Shown here one piece after another: positions 16,900-24,858 of a DNA stretch of 64,000 nucleotides. Origin of the DNA: Rhodoferax sp. OV413 (GTDB lineage: Bacteria > Pseudomonadota > Gammaproteobacteria > Burkholderiales > Burkholderiaceae_C). Position 1 is the first letter of the stretch, and every line of letters begins with the position of its first letter. Both the position numbers and the translations under genes were made by a program. The DNA is taken from assembly GCF_900104385.1 (NCBI RefSeq), contig NZ_FNJA01000002.1, forward strand, positions 124,001 through 188,000. Direction: 5' to 3'. The notes beneath the pieces are model-generated. The model did no database searches. It was not told the DNA's origin and saw nothing but the letters and a program-made list of their open reading frames with translations.

Positions 16900-17700
16900 T
16901 CAACCGATCTGGTAACGAGGGGCCGGCTTTCCGGCCTGGGTGCCGGCGAACAGTGCGGAGCGGGCTGCCTCGTACTTCTCCCACAGACTGGCATCGGCGA
17001 CCGATGGCCAGGTGATGGTCTCGCCTTGGTCCAGGCCCGCGAGCGCCGCATCGACCATGTTTTCGGTCGTCATCAAGGTCTCTTTGTTGAGGGCCGCCAG
17101 CGGGACGCCTGACAGATCCCAGATCTCGGTGGCTGTCGATGCGGGCAGTAGCAGCTGAACCTTCACGCCAGTTTCCGCCAGCTCTTGCTGCAGGCCTCTG
17201 CTGTATTGCAATACGAAGGCCTTGGTGCCGCTGTAGATGGCGCTGATGGGCAGCGAGTGAACGGCCAGGGCGGAAGCGATGTTGATGATCAAGCCCTGGT
17301 TCCTCGCTACAAAGGCAGGCACCGCAGCTTGCGTCAGGCGTGTCAGTGCTGTGATGTTGAGGGCGATCTGGGAGCCCACGTCGTTTGCTGCCATTTGGGC
17401 AGCCGGTGCCAGGCGCGCAAGACCGGCGTTGTTCACCAGGATTTGCACATCCCCATTGGTGGCCAGAATCGTCTCGATCCGCGCCACATCCTGGTCTTGG
17501 GTCAGATCGGCCACGATAGCTTCGGCTTTGATGCCGTGCGCTTTTGAAACTTGCGCGCAGAGGGCTTCCAGGCGGTCAGCGCGCCGGGCTACGAGAATAA
17601 GATCGTATCCACGCGCTGCGAGGCGGTCTGCGTAGACAGCGCCGATGCCGGAAGAAGCCCCTGTGACAAGAGCGACTTTTTTAGAACTGGGATGTGTCAT
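16900..17700 (-). CDS. Short-chain dehydrogenase/reductase
   Basis: This 266-residue SDR has TGASSGIGAVYA near residue 13, ILVNNAGLA, catalytic Ser in NIASALAVH, and YSGTK for the YxxxK pair. It is followed 65 bases later by the Old Yellow Enzyme gene on the same strand. It is divergent from a MarR regulator, with a near-perfect palindrome between the starts. Expression is therefore probably released when the MarR protein meets its ligand or an electrophile. Substrate is unknown. Confidence 0.9.
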   Translation of the reverse strand: MTHPSSKKVALVTGASSGIGAVYADRLAARGYDLILVARRADRLEALCAQVSKAHGIKAEAIVADLTQDQDVARIETILATNGDVQILVNNAGLARLAPAAQMAANDVGSQIALNITALTRLTQAAVPAFVARNQGLIINIASALAVHSLPISAIYSGTKAFVLQYSRGLQQELAETGVKVQLLLPASTATEIWDLSGVPLAALNKETLMTTENMVDAALAGLDQGETITWPSVADASLWEKYEAARSALFAGTQAGKPAPRYQIG

Positions 17701-17719
17701 TGATAGCTTTCCAATAAAA

Positions 17720-17752
17720 TTGAGTGCTCAACTAAATAAGTTGAGGGCTCAA
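17720..17752. promoter_or_regulatory. Candidate MarR operator
   Basis: TTGAGTGCTCAACT (17720-17733) and AGTTGAGGGCTCAA (17739-17752) form an inverted repeat matching at 12 of 14 positions around AAATA. The palindrome lies exactly between the divergent SDR (start 17700) and MarR (start 17757) genes and would cover both promoters, which fits autorepression and control of the SDR-OYE operon. Confidence 0.7.
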
Positions 17753-17756
17753 ATGT

Positions 17757-18341
17757 ATGGCCAATCATGCGCAATCCAAAAATAGTGCAGTACTAAACCA
17801 TTTTGAAAATATGGGAATTACCAAGGACCTTATGGACGTGAAGAACAGCCCGGATAAGCCCGCCGCAGACGAGCAGGACATCCTGGGTGGGCGGGTCTGT
17901 ACGAACACAGCGCTACGCGTTGCGGCCCGCAGACTGGGCCAGCTGTATGACGAGGCGCTTGCACCGTTGGGCCTTAAAGCCACACAGCTCGCACTCATCT
18001 CAGAAATAGACAAGCTCATGGGAGCCGATCAACAAGGGCCGACGCTGCAGGATCTTGCGACCCGGCTCGCCATCCAACTTTCTGCCCTGACCCATGCGCT
18101 CAGGCCGCTGGTGCGCGATGGAATTGTTGAGCTGCGCCAGGACGCCAAAGACAAACGAACCAAACACGGCGTTCTCACCTCGCTTGGCAAAACTTTGCTT
18201 TCAGAAGCGATGGTGGGCTGGGCTGCAGCAAACGACCAAGTGGAGGCCGTGCTGGGCCCTGCCTCGGCTGCGAACTTGCGTGCTCTGGCCGACCAGGTGG
18301 CTTCCGACGAGTTTCTGCTGGCCTATAAGGCGAAGAATTAA
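17757..18341 (+). CDS. MarR-family transcriptional regulator
   Basis: This protein of up to 194 residues has a winged-helix MarR domain at about residues 50-150 (LQDLATRLAIQLSALTHALR is the recognition region and DAKDKRTKHGVLT the wing). About 45 residues precede it, so the true start may be one of the in-frame ATGs further in (17811 or 17832). A Cys in GRVCTNTALR could be a redox or electrophile sensor; this is inference from other MarR proteins. It is divergent from the SDR-OYE operon and ends convergently with the small membrane-protein gene at 18408. Confidence 0.87.
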   Translation: MANHAQSKNSAVLNHFENMGITKDLMDVKNSPDKPAADEQDILGGRVCTNTALRVAARRLGQLYDEALAPLGLKATQLALISEIDKLMGADQQGPTLQDLATRLAIQLSALTHALRPLVRDGIVELRQDAKDKRTKHGVLTSLGKTLLSEAMVGWAAANDQVEAVLGPASAANLRALADQVASDEFLLAYKAKN

Positions 18342-18355
18342 CCGCCGGTCCCATT

Positions 18356-18372
18356 CGCTGCCTCGGGCAGCG
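18356..18372. terminator. Short hairpin between convergent genes
   Basis: CGCTGCC, loop TCG, then the perfect complement GGCAGCG. It lies 15 bases after the MarR stop and before the convergent gene at 18408. No T run follows, so terminator function is only a possibility. Confidence 0.35.
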
Positions 18373-18407
18373 CCCACTTAAGTCTTTCCGGACCGAACGA
18401 GCGCTTC

Positions 18408-18782
18408 CTATTGTCTGTGTCCCACACGCAGCAATGCCAGCGTGAACATGACTTCGATGGACATGGGAATCAGGATCTTTGGGGTCACATGGCCGGCCGC
18501 CAGCTCAAAACCCCCAAGTGCCGTCAACATCAAACAGGAAACTACCAAGCCCGTGGTCAACGCAGATCGAGCCGGTGAGGGCTCCGCATTCCTGGCCAGA
18601 AAGAACATGACGGCGATGCCCGCAAATAGTGCAGCCGCGCGCCGACACACAACGCTGACGGACAGCGTGAGTTCTAGACCCCAGTCTGCCAACATGACAT
18701 TGGGCGCAAACATCAACGTAGCCGCCAAGGTGAAGAAGCTCAGTGCGATCAGAATTGCGACCCTTTGAAAATTCAATTTCAT
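18408..18782 (-). CDS. Small four-helix membrane protein of unknown function
   Basis: This 124-residue protein has four hydrophobic helices at about residues 7-28, 42-63, 73-93 and 98-118 and almost no soluble part. No motif identifies it. I start it at MKLNFQRVA; the open frame continues upstream but without membrane-protein character or a ribosome site. It follows the quinone-reductase-like gene on the same strand by 43 bases and is probably transcribed with it. Confidence 0.65.
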   Translation of the reverse strand: MKLNFQRVAILIALSFFTLAATLMFAPNVMLADWGLELTLSVSVVCRRAAALFAGIAVMFFLARNAEPSPARSALTTGLVVSCLMLTALGGFELAAGHVTPKILIPMSIEVMFTLALLRVGHRQ

Positions 18783-18825
18783 AGCGTCGCCCGCCCTGTT
18801 GCCGTTTTTGAAGATGTCGACATCG

Positions 18826-19839
18826 TTAAATCCCTTTAGTCGAATGGGATAGGCCGGCGTTGACGTCAACGACGGTACGGCCCTGGACTTTTCCTTCGAA
18901 CAATCGCTCAACGATTGTGGGCACTTCTGCGAGACCAACAACCTGTGTTGTTCGGGCGAGCTTGTCCAAATCCAGGTCCCGCGCCAACCGTGACCAAGCT
19001 TCGATGCGCATTTGTTGGGGGGCATTGACCGAATCGATGCCGGCCAGCGTCACATTGCGCAGGATGAAAGGCAGCACCGAGGCCCGCAGATCCATGCCTT
19101 GGGCCAGGCCGCAAGCGGTGACCACGCCGCGGTACTTTGTCTGTGCCAGCACGTTGGCCAGCGTGTGGCTGCCAACCGAGTCGACGGCACCGGCCCACTT
19201 CTCGCTGGCAATGGGTGCCCCAGGCTCCGAAAGCGTCCGGCGATCGATGATGTCGTCGGCCCCCAGGCTGCGCAGATATTCGCTTTCCTCCAGCCGCCCG
19301 GTGGAGGCAACCACCCGGTAGCCGAGACCGGACAGCAGGGCTATGGCGATGGAGCCGACGCCGCCATTGGCGCCCGTCACGAGAATGTCGCCATGCTGGG
19401 GTGTGAGCCCGCCATGCTCAAGCGCCAGTACCGACAGCATCGCCGTGTACCCCGCTGTTCCGATAGCCATCGCGTCTTTGGTGGACAAAGCTGCCGGGAG
19501 CTTGACCAGCCACTCACCTTTCACGCGCGCCTGCTGCGCATAGCCACCGTGATGCGTTTGGCTCAAGCCCCAGCCATTGGCGACGACGCGGTCGCCAGCA
19601 GCGATGCCGGGGTAGGACGAAGTCTTGACCGTGCCGGCGAAGTCGATGCCAGGAATCAAAGGGAACTGACGAATCACGTCCGCGCGGCCGGTAATGGCCA
19701 TCGCGTCCTTGTAGTTCACGGTGGAGTAATCGACGTCAACCACAACGTCCCCGGGCATGAGGTCCGGTTCGCTCAGCGATACCACGCTGGTCGTAATCTT
19801 GTCACCAGTCTTGCTCGCGAGTAGTGCTTGGAATGTCAT
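18826..19839 (-). CDS. acuI: AcuI/YhdH-type zinc-free quinone oxidoreductase (acrylyl-CoA reductase family)
   Basis: This 337-residue member of the medium-chain dehydrogenase superfamily matches the YhdH/AcuI branch throughout: STVNYKDAMAITGR near residue 40, FPLIPGIDFAGTV, GTAGYTAMLSVLALE and the NADPH-binding LVTGANGGVGSIAI near 150. AcuI reduces acryloyl-CoA with NADPH and protects against that toxic electrophile. The catalytic zinc ligands of classical alcohol dehydrogenases are absent, as expected. It is downstream of an SDR gene (49-base gap) in a minus-strand series with the small membrane protein after it. Confidence 0.87.
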   Translation of the reverse strand: MTFQALLASKTGDKITTSVVSLSEPDLMPGDVVVDVDYSTVNYKDAMAITGRADVIRQFPLIPGIDFAGTVKTSSYPGIAAGDRVVANGWGLSQTHHGGYAQQARVKGEWLVKLPAALSTKDAMAIGTAGYTAMLSVLALEHGGLTPQHGDILVTGANGGVGSIAIALLSGLGYRVVASTGRLEESEYLRSLGADDIIDRRTLSEPGAPIASEKWAGAVDSVGSHTLANVLAQTKYRGVVTACGLAQGMDLRASVLPFILRNVTLAGIDSVNAPQQMRIEAWSRLARDLDLDKLARTTQVVGLAEVPTIVERLFEGKVQGRTVVDVNAGLSHSTKGI

Positions 19840-19888
19840 CGTTTTCTTTCAAATGAACGGTTGTAAAAAATAAGAAACGGCTAGCTGC

Positions 19889-20701
19889 CTATGCGTCGAG
19901 CCGCAGGTTTTTACGCACTCCGGCGTCCAGTACGCTTGCGGGTGCAAACCTGCGAAATAGGCGCAGGGTGTTGGCCTGGCCGGGGGTGTAATGGGTCTTG
20001 GGCTGCGCGGCCGAGACTGCCTTCAATACGATGTCGGCCACTATCTCAGGTCCGTCTGCGCCGGCAATTCCTTCCTTGAGCCGCTGATCCATTCGGGCGC
20101 GAATTTCGCGGTACATGTCCAGAGGTGTATCGGGCTGCATCTGATTCGCTTCGAACGGCGTGTTGATATAGGGGGGCTCCACTACCGAGACGCGAATGCC
20201 CTGTGTGCGCAATTCATGGTCTAGCGATTCCGAATAACCGGCGACCGCGTGCTTGGTGGCGGAATACAACGCCATATAAGGTGCGGGCAGGAAGCCCACC
20301 ACTGAGCCGATGTTGATGATGCGACCACTTCCTTGGCGGCGCATATGCGGTGTCACGGTCCGGATCATCCGCACCATGCCGAAGAAGTTGGTGTCGAAGA
20401 TAGCCTGGGCCTGCGCAATCGAACTCTCTTCTGCTCCGGCTGGAGCGACTCCAAAGCCAGCGTTGTTGACCAGCAGGTCGATGCGACCCTCCAGCTGGAT
20501 CAGTTGCTGAACCACAGCCTCGACTGACGCATCCTGGGTCACATCGAGTGGCAGCATCTCGAACGCTCGCTGGCCCGCCTGGCCGCCGCGCCGACTGGTG
20601 CCGTACACCTTGTAGCCGGCCTTTGAAAGCTGCAGTGCAGTGGCTTCGCCTATGCCTGACGAGGCCCCTGTTACGAGGGCCACTTTGTTCTTCATGTTCA
20701 T
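19889..20701 (-). CDS. Short-chain dehydrogenase/reductase
   Basis: This 270-residue SDR has TGASSGIGEAT near residue 13, LLVNNAGFGVAP, the catalytic Ser in NIGSVVGF and YSATKHAV for the YxxxK pair. The start at 20701 is chosen because AAGGA lies eight bases before it; a second ATG two codons in is nearly as good. It is the first gene of a probable operon with acuI and the small membrane protein. It is of the group often annotated as oxidoreductase with a C-terminal helical lid; the substrate is unknown. Confidence 0.89.
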   Translation of the reverse strand: MNMKNKVALVTGASSGIGEATALQLSKAGYKVYGTSRRGGQAGQRAFEMLPLDVTQDASVEAVVQQLIQLEGRIDLLVNNAGFGVAPAGAEESSIAQAQAIFDTNFFGMVRMIRTVTPHMRRQGSGRIINIGSVVGFLPAPYMALYSATKHAVAGYSESLDHELRTQGIRVSVVEPPYINTPFEANQMQPDTPLDMYREIRARMDQRLKEGIAGADGPEIVADIVLKAVSAAQPKTHYTPGQANTLRLFRRFAPASVLDAGVRKNLRLDA

Positions 20702-21026
20702 GCTGTTTTTCCTTGAGTGTGCGATATCACATGATGCGCGTAATATTTTTGAGCGAGCGAAAAATTTATGGATTTCAGTTATGTCAGGCGATGGGAAGAT
20801 TTTCAGGTTAGCCGCGCATTGCCTCATCGACGGAGCAGGCTGCTTGGTCGGTGCTCTGAGTCTGTGTCTCTTATTTCGCATTATGCGCATCATACATTTT
20901 TCTGAACAAATGCGCTGTGATGTTTTGGGCGATACCGACCGTCGGAGCGGCGCAAACGCAACCGACATTAAATTTGCAGCAGCGGGGTGTCGGCTGGCGG
21001 CCTATGCGCTCCAGCCTCGCACAGAC
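20702..21026. other. Intergenic region upstream of the SDR-acuI operon
   Basis: About 325 bases between the SDR start and the stop of the DUF2894 gene. The stretch at 20730-20770 and 20870-20910 is AT-rich compared with its surroundings and should hold the SDR promoter. I see no convincing inverted repeat, gene or terminator. Confidence 0.5.
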
Positions 21027-21644
21027 TTATTCAGCGTCGCCTTTTTTCTTCCGCCGGCTGGGTCGCGCAGACCGCGTCTGCGGAGCCCTGAGGCGCTGGC
21101 TTTCCTGATCCAGCCACAACAGGGTTTCGGCATGCGACAAAAATCTGCGCAGGTACTCGGGTGACAGCTCGCGCATCGTGGCCAGGGAGCGCAACACCAG
21201 CATGTGGGAATTCAACGGGCCCGCGTTTTCCGGGCCCCGCTTGAGGGACTGCTCCACTTGGTCAACAACAGCAAACTTGGACCACACTTCCCGGAAGCCT
21301 TGCACACTCTTCAGTTCGGGCTGGCCGCCCCAGCCAACAGGAGGTCCGTTCCCTGCCGCATCTGGTTGCGTGGCGGCGCGGATATAGGCGTTCAGCGCAG
21401 CCAGTGGCGAGCTGGGCGGGGAGCTCGATTCGGCCGCATGTGCCCGGGGCTTGCGCCCGGCATAGGCGGCCAGCGCCGTTTGCAGCTTGTCCTCCAAGAT
21501 GCGCCGCACGGGATCGGGCGCAAGCTGCGCACGCTGTTGCAGGGCTTCCAGATAGCGAAAGCGCACGGGGTCCCCATGCTGCGCGCCTGCGCTGCGCAAG
21601 GACGCCAGCGCAGCCGCCGCATCGAAAGCCTCGGGCGGCATCAT
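21027..21644 (-). CDS. DUF2894 domain-containing protein
   Basis: This 205-residue soluble protein is the last gene of a four-gene unit and matches the DUF2894 family by its N-terminal AQLAPDPVRRILEDKLQTAL pattern, its position and its basic C-terminus (SARPSRRKKKGDAE). The middle is Pro/Ala-rich and probably disordered. The C-terminal half is predicted helical (VDQVEQSLKRGPENAGPLN). It overlaps the OmpA gene by four bases. In Zorya-type systems accessory proteins of unknown function accompany the motor; this could be one of them. No enzymatic motif is visible. Confidence 0.8.
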   Translation of the reverse strand: MMPPEAFDAAAALASLRSAGAQHGDPVRFRYLEALQQRAQLAPDPVRRILEDKLQTALAAYAGRKPRAHAAESSSPPSSPLAALNAYIRAATQPDAAGNGPPVGWGGQPELKSVQGFREVWSKFAVVDQVEQSLKRGPENAGPLNSHMLVLRSLATMRELSPEYLRRFLSHAETLLWLDQESQRLRAPQTRSARPSRRKKKGDAE

Positions 21645-22300
21645 GGTGCCGGCGGTTTCTCGGCGGTTGAGCGGGGCACGGGCGCCATTTCCACCCGGCG
21701 GTTTTGCGCACGGCCCTTGTCGTCATCGTTCGACGCCACGGGCTGCTCGGCACCAAAGGCGGCCGCAAACACCCGCGACGAGGGCATGCCGGATTCGATC
21801 AGCGCACGCGACACAGTGAGCGCCCGCTGGGCCGACAACTCCAGGTTGTCGGTGAAATGCTGGTTGCGGTCGATGATGGGCTGGTTGTCGGTAAAGCCGC
21901 TGACCATCAGCATGTCGTCCCGCGCACCCAGGTAAACCTGCAACGGCGGCACCAGGGTCTTCAATAGTTGCCGCCCTTCGGGGCGCAGCTGGTCAGAGTT
22001 CACCGGGAACAGCACGCTGCCACTGATGCCGATGCGACCGTTGTTCAAGGTCACTCGGCCTGTCGCCAAGGGCACGGCCAGGGCTTTTTCCAGGGCCATG
22101 CGGCGCTGCTCTTCGCTCTGGCGCTTGGCCACTTCGGCCTGCAGATTGGTGACCAGGTCCATCTGCACCACCAGCACCCCGACCAGCACCAGCACAAAGG
22201 CCCCCAACAAGCCCGACATCAGGTCGCCAAACACCGCCCAGACGGGTGCGGTCTGCTCTACGCCGTCATTTCCGTCTTCCCAGTCTTCCGCGCCGGTCAT
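21641..22300 (-). CDS. MotB/ZorB-like OmpA-domain membrane protein
   Basis: This 219-residue protein has one N-terminal transmembrane helix at about residues 20-46 containing an Asp (WAVFGDLMSGLLGAF, Asp26) placed like the proton-carrying Asp of MotB and ZorB. A short linker leads to a peptidoglycan-binding OmpA domain at about 90-210 (SVLFPVNSDQLRPEG, LMVSGFTDNQPI, ELSAQRALTVSRAL, NRRVEM). It would anchor a stator unit to the cell wall. Start and stop overlap the flanking genes by four bases each, so stoichiometric coupled translation with the DUF802 protein is likely. Confidence 0.87.
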   Translation of the reverse strand: MTGAEDWEDGNDGVEQTAPVWAVFGDLMSGLLGAFVLVLVGVLVVQMDLVTNLQAEVAKRQSEEQRRMALEKALAVPLATGRVTLNNGRIGISGSVLFPVNSDQLRPEGRQLLKTLVPPLQVYLGARDDMLMVSGFTDNQPIIDRNQHFTDNLELSAQRALTVSRALIESGMPSSRVFAAAFGAEQPVASNDDDKGRAQNRRVEMAPVPRSTAEKPPAP

Positions 22301-24858
22301 CCCGCAACCCCTTCGGCGCTGCGCAGGCGGCGCATGTCTTCCACCACCGTTTGCTGCGCTGCGATGCTGAGGTCAATCACCTCGCGCGCCTGGGCCACGT
22401 AGTAGGCCAGTTGCTCGTCGCTGCGCGCCGCCGACTGCTGGATCGCGCCCTCCACACGCTGCAGGCTGTTCGCCAGTTTTTCATTCGATGCGCTGAACAG
22501 TTGCACACCGTGGCCAAAGGCTTCGCCCAGGCTGGCCAATTCCACGGCACTGCCCGTGACCTGTGCCGCCACCTGCGCGGTCTGGCTGGTGTGCGCCTCC
22601 ACCGCTTGGGCAAACTGGCCGCCTGCAGCGTCCAGCACGCTGGCAGCGGATGCCACCAGCGACTCGATGGCCGTACTTTGGTCGCCTGCCGCCTGGTTAA
22701 GCGTCTGTAGCAGTGTGTCGAGTTGCGCCACCAACTGGGTGCGCTCTGCGAAAGCCTGGTTGTCGCGCTCGCTGAACCCGGCCATTTGCTGGCGCAGCTG
22801 GGCAATCACTTCTGCCGCGGCTTGGGGCGCTTCGGCGGCTGTGGCCATCAGCCGGGCCATGGGCTCTTCCAGGGCCGTGCCCAGGGTCGCCAAATGGGTC
22901 ACCACGGCCGCTTGCAACTGTGCCAGCCGGTCCACTGCGACCTGGCCACGGTCGGATTCTTCGGCACGCAGTGCCGTCAACTCGGTGCGCCACAGGCCGG
23001 CCAATTGGTCCAGCCGCTCGCCCTGCTGCTGCGTCCAGCGGGCCTCTGCCTCGCTATGGGAGGCCAGCAAAGCCTCAGACCGGCCCACCAAATCAGCCAC
23101 CTGTGTCAGGGTTGTTTCGGCGCGTCGGCTGGTGTGTTCCACCATTTCGCCTGCGGTCTTTTCCAGTGTTTGGCACACAGCCTGTTGCTGGGCCAGCGCC
23201 TGTTCGCCTATGGCGCGGCATTCGCTCTGCAGCGTGTGGGTGGTGGACTGCAATGCCTGCGTCCAGCCCTGCAGATGCAGCTGATCAGCCGTCGCCTGCT
23301 CCTCGCGGGACTGGCTTGCCGCGGCTTGTACCGAAGCCAGCAGCGTGCTGGAGCGGTGTTCAAACGTGTCGGCAAAGCCTTGCAGTGTGGTGTGCGAGAG
23401 ATCGGCCAATTGCTCCAAGCGGTCGCCTTGTTCCTGTGTCCAGCGGGCCTCTGCGGTGGCATGGGCGGCCAACAAAGCTTCAGACCGCACGACTAGATCA
23501 GCCACCTGCGTCAGGGTTGTTTCAGCGCGTTGGCTGGTGTGTTCCACCATCTCGCCAGCGGTCTTCTCCAGCGTTTGGCACACAGCTTTTTGCTGGGCTA
23601 GGGCCTGTTCGCCCATGGCACGCCATTCGTCTTGCAGCGTATTTGTGGTGGACTGCAATGCTTGCGTCCAGCCTTGCAGATGCAGTTGGTCCGCCGCCGC
23701 CTGCTGCTCGCGGGATTGGGCGGCGGCCGCCTGTACCGACGCCAGTAGCGTGCTGGAGCGATGTTCGAACGTCTCTGCAAAACCCTGCAGCGCCGCATCG
23801 AATCGCGCCACCTGGGCTTCGCTGCTGCGCACATGGTTGTGTTGCGCGGTGGCCCAACCCTCGGACGTGCGTACGGCTGCTGCGTCCCAGCTCTGGGCCA
23901 GACCATGCAGCTGGCTTTGTGTGGCTTCAAAGACGCGCTGGTGCAGCCGAGTGGATTCCTGCGCCATCTCGGCCATCGCCGCCTGGACCACCGGTTGGAT
24001 GCTGTCGCCTGCCGCGCGTGCGGCAGCGGTCAGGCTGGCTTGCAGCGAAGCGCTGACGGAGCTGGCCAGTTCGCCATACGCCCCCGACACCTCGCGGTGA
24101 AACTGGGCCTGCTGGCCCTGCAACTGCTCGCTCAACTGCTGGCTGCGGCGCTCTATGCCGTCCATCAGGGCCTGCAGGCGCTCGGCAACCTCGGGCAGTG
24201 CATGGGCCTGCAGTTGCACGGCCTTGAAGGTGTCCTGGCGCTGTTGCGCCATGGAAAACGGCCGCAAGGTAGTGGCGATGCGTGCGTCCAGCAGGCGCAC
24301 TACGTCCAGCCGTTCGCGCCGGGCCATGGCCGACAGCAGGCCCAAGACCGCCGACGCCGCCACACCCGCTACCGAGGTGCCGAACGACAGGCCCAGGCCC
24401 TTGATGGGCGCAGCCAGGGCAGCGCGTATGGCGTGCAGATCGGTAGAGCCCTCCAGCGCGAACACCGCGCCCTTGAAGGTCACCACCATGCCCAGGAAGG
24501 TGCCCAGCATGCCCAGCATCACCAGCAGGCCCACCAGATACGGCGTCAACGCCAGGCCGGGCAAGGCGCTGCGCTCGCCCTCGACGCGCATGCGCACGGG
24601 GTTGCGCAGCAGCGCCGGTACACGCTCCAGCCAGGTCGGCAAATCAGCGGGCGGCTGCTCCAGCTCGGCCAGCGCGGTGGACAGCGATGCCGTGTCGGAC
24701 CTGTAGCGGCGAAGCTCCAGCGCCCCCAGCAGGTACACCCCGGCGATCACCCCGGTGACGGCCAGCGCCAGCGCACTCGTGCCCACAAACCCATAGCCCA
24801 CCCAGGCCACGCTCAGCAGGCCGATGGCGAAGGTGGCGGCAAAAACAAACCTATTCAT
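22297..24858 (-). CDS. DUF802 protein: MotA/TolQ/ZorA-like channel with long coiled-coil tail
   Basis: This 853-residue protein has hydrophobic helices at about residues 5-27, 29-48, 104-127 and 155-178. The last two (LGMLGTFLGMVVTFKG and GLSFGTSVAGVAASA) have the Gly/Thr/Ser-rich pattern of MotA, TolQ and ZorA ion-channel subunits. The remaining 670 residues are Gln/Ala/Glu-rich and predicted to be a long helical cytoplasmic tail, as in ZorA. Two adjacent 135-residue tail units (about 360-630) are almost identical. The gene overlaps both neighbours by four bases. DUF802 proteins are otherwise uncharacterised; the channel assignment is inference from pattern and partner. Confidence 0.85.
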   Translation of the reverse strand: MNRFVFAATFAIGLLSVAWVGYGFVGTSALALAVTGVIAGVYLLGALELRRYRSDTASLSTALAELEQPPADLPTWLERVPALLRNPVRMRVEGERSALPGLALTPYLVGLLVMLGMLGTFLGMVVTFKGAVFALEGSTDLHAIRAALAAPIKGLGLSFGTSVAGVAASAVLGLLSAMARRERLDVVRLLDARIATTLRPFSMAQQRQDTFKAVQLQAHALPEVAERLQALMDGIERRSQQLSEQLQGQQAQFHREVSGAYGELASSVSASLQASLTAAARAAGDSIQPVVQAAMAEMAQESTRLHQRVFEATQSQLHGLAQSWDAAAVRTSEGWATAQHNHVRSSEAQVARFDAALQGFAETFEHRSSTLLASVQAAAAQSREQQAAADQLHLQGWTQALQSTTNTLQDEWRAMGEQALAQQKAVCQTLEKTAGEMVEHTSQRAETTLTQVADLVVRSEALLAAHATAEARWTQEQGDRLEQLADLSHTTLQGFADTFEHRSSTLLASVQAAASQSREEQATADQLHLQGWTQALQSTTHTLQSECRAIGEQALAQQQAVCQTLEKTAGEMVEHTSRRAETTLTQVADLVGRSEALLASHSEAEARWTQQQGERLDQLAGLWRTELTALRAEESDRGQVAVDRLAQLQAAVVTHLATLGTALEEPMARLMATAAEAPQAAAEVIAQLRQQMAGFSERDNQAFAERTQLVAQLDTLLQTLNQAAGDQSTAIESLVASAASVLDAAGGQFAQAVEAHTSQTAQVAAQVTGSAVELASLGEAFGHGVQLFSASNEKLANSLQRVEGAIQQSAARSDEQLAYYVAQAREVIDLSIAAQQTVVEDMRRLRSAEGVAG
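22998..23800 (-). repeat. Two tandem 405-bp units within the DUF802 gene
   Basis: The segment contains two consecutive copies of a 405-bp (135-codon) unit; for example the blocks beginning at 23041 and 23446 match along their length, and so do the two occurrences of AGCGTGCTGGAGCG at 23342 and 23747. The copies differ by scattered substitutions, many synonymous. The boundaries given are approximate. Confidence 0.85.

Noticed and set aside
22297-24858. Reading the DUF802 gene as a methyl-accepting chemotaxis protein because of its coiled coil
   Set aside because: It lacks the conserved MCP signalling hairpin and HAMP, and its helices and its OmpA partner fit a MotA/ZorA-type channel better.
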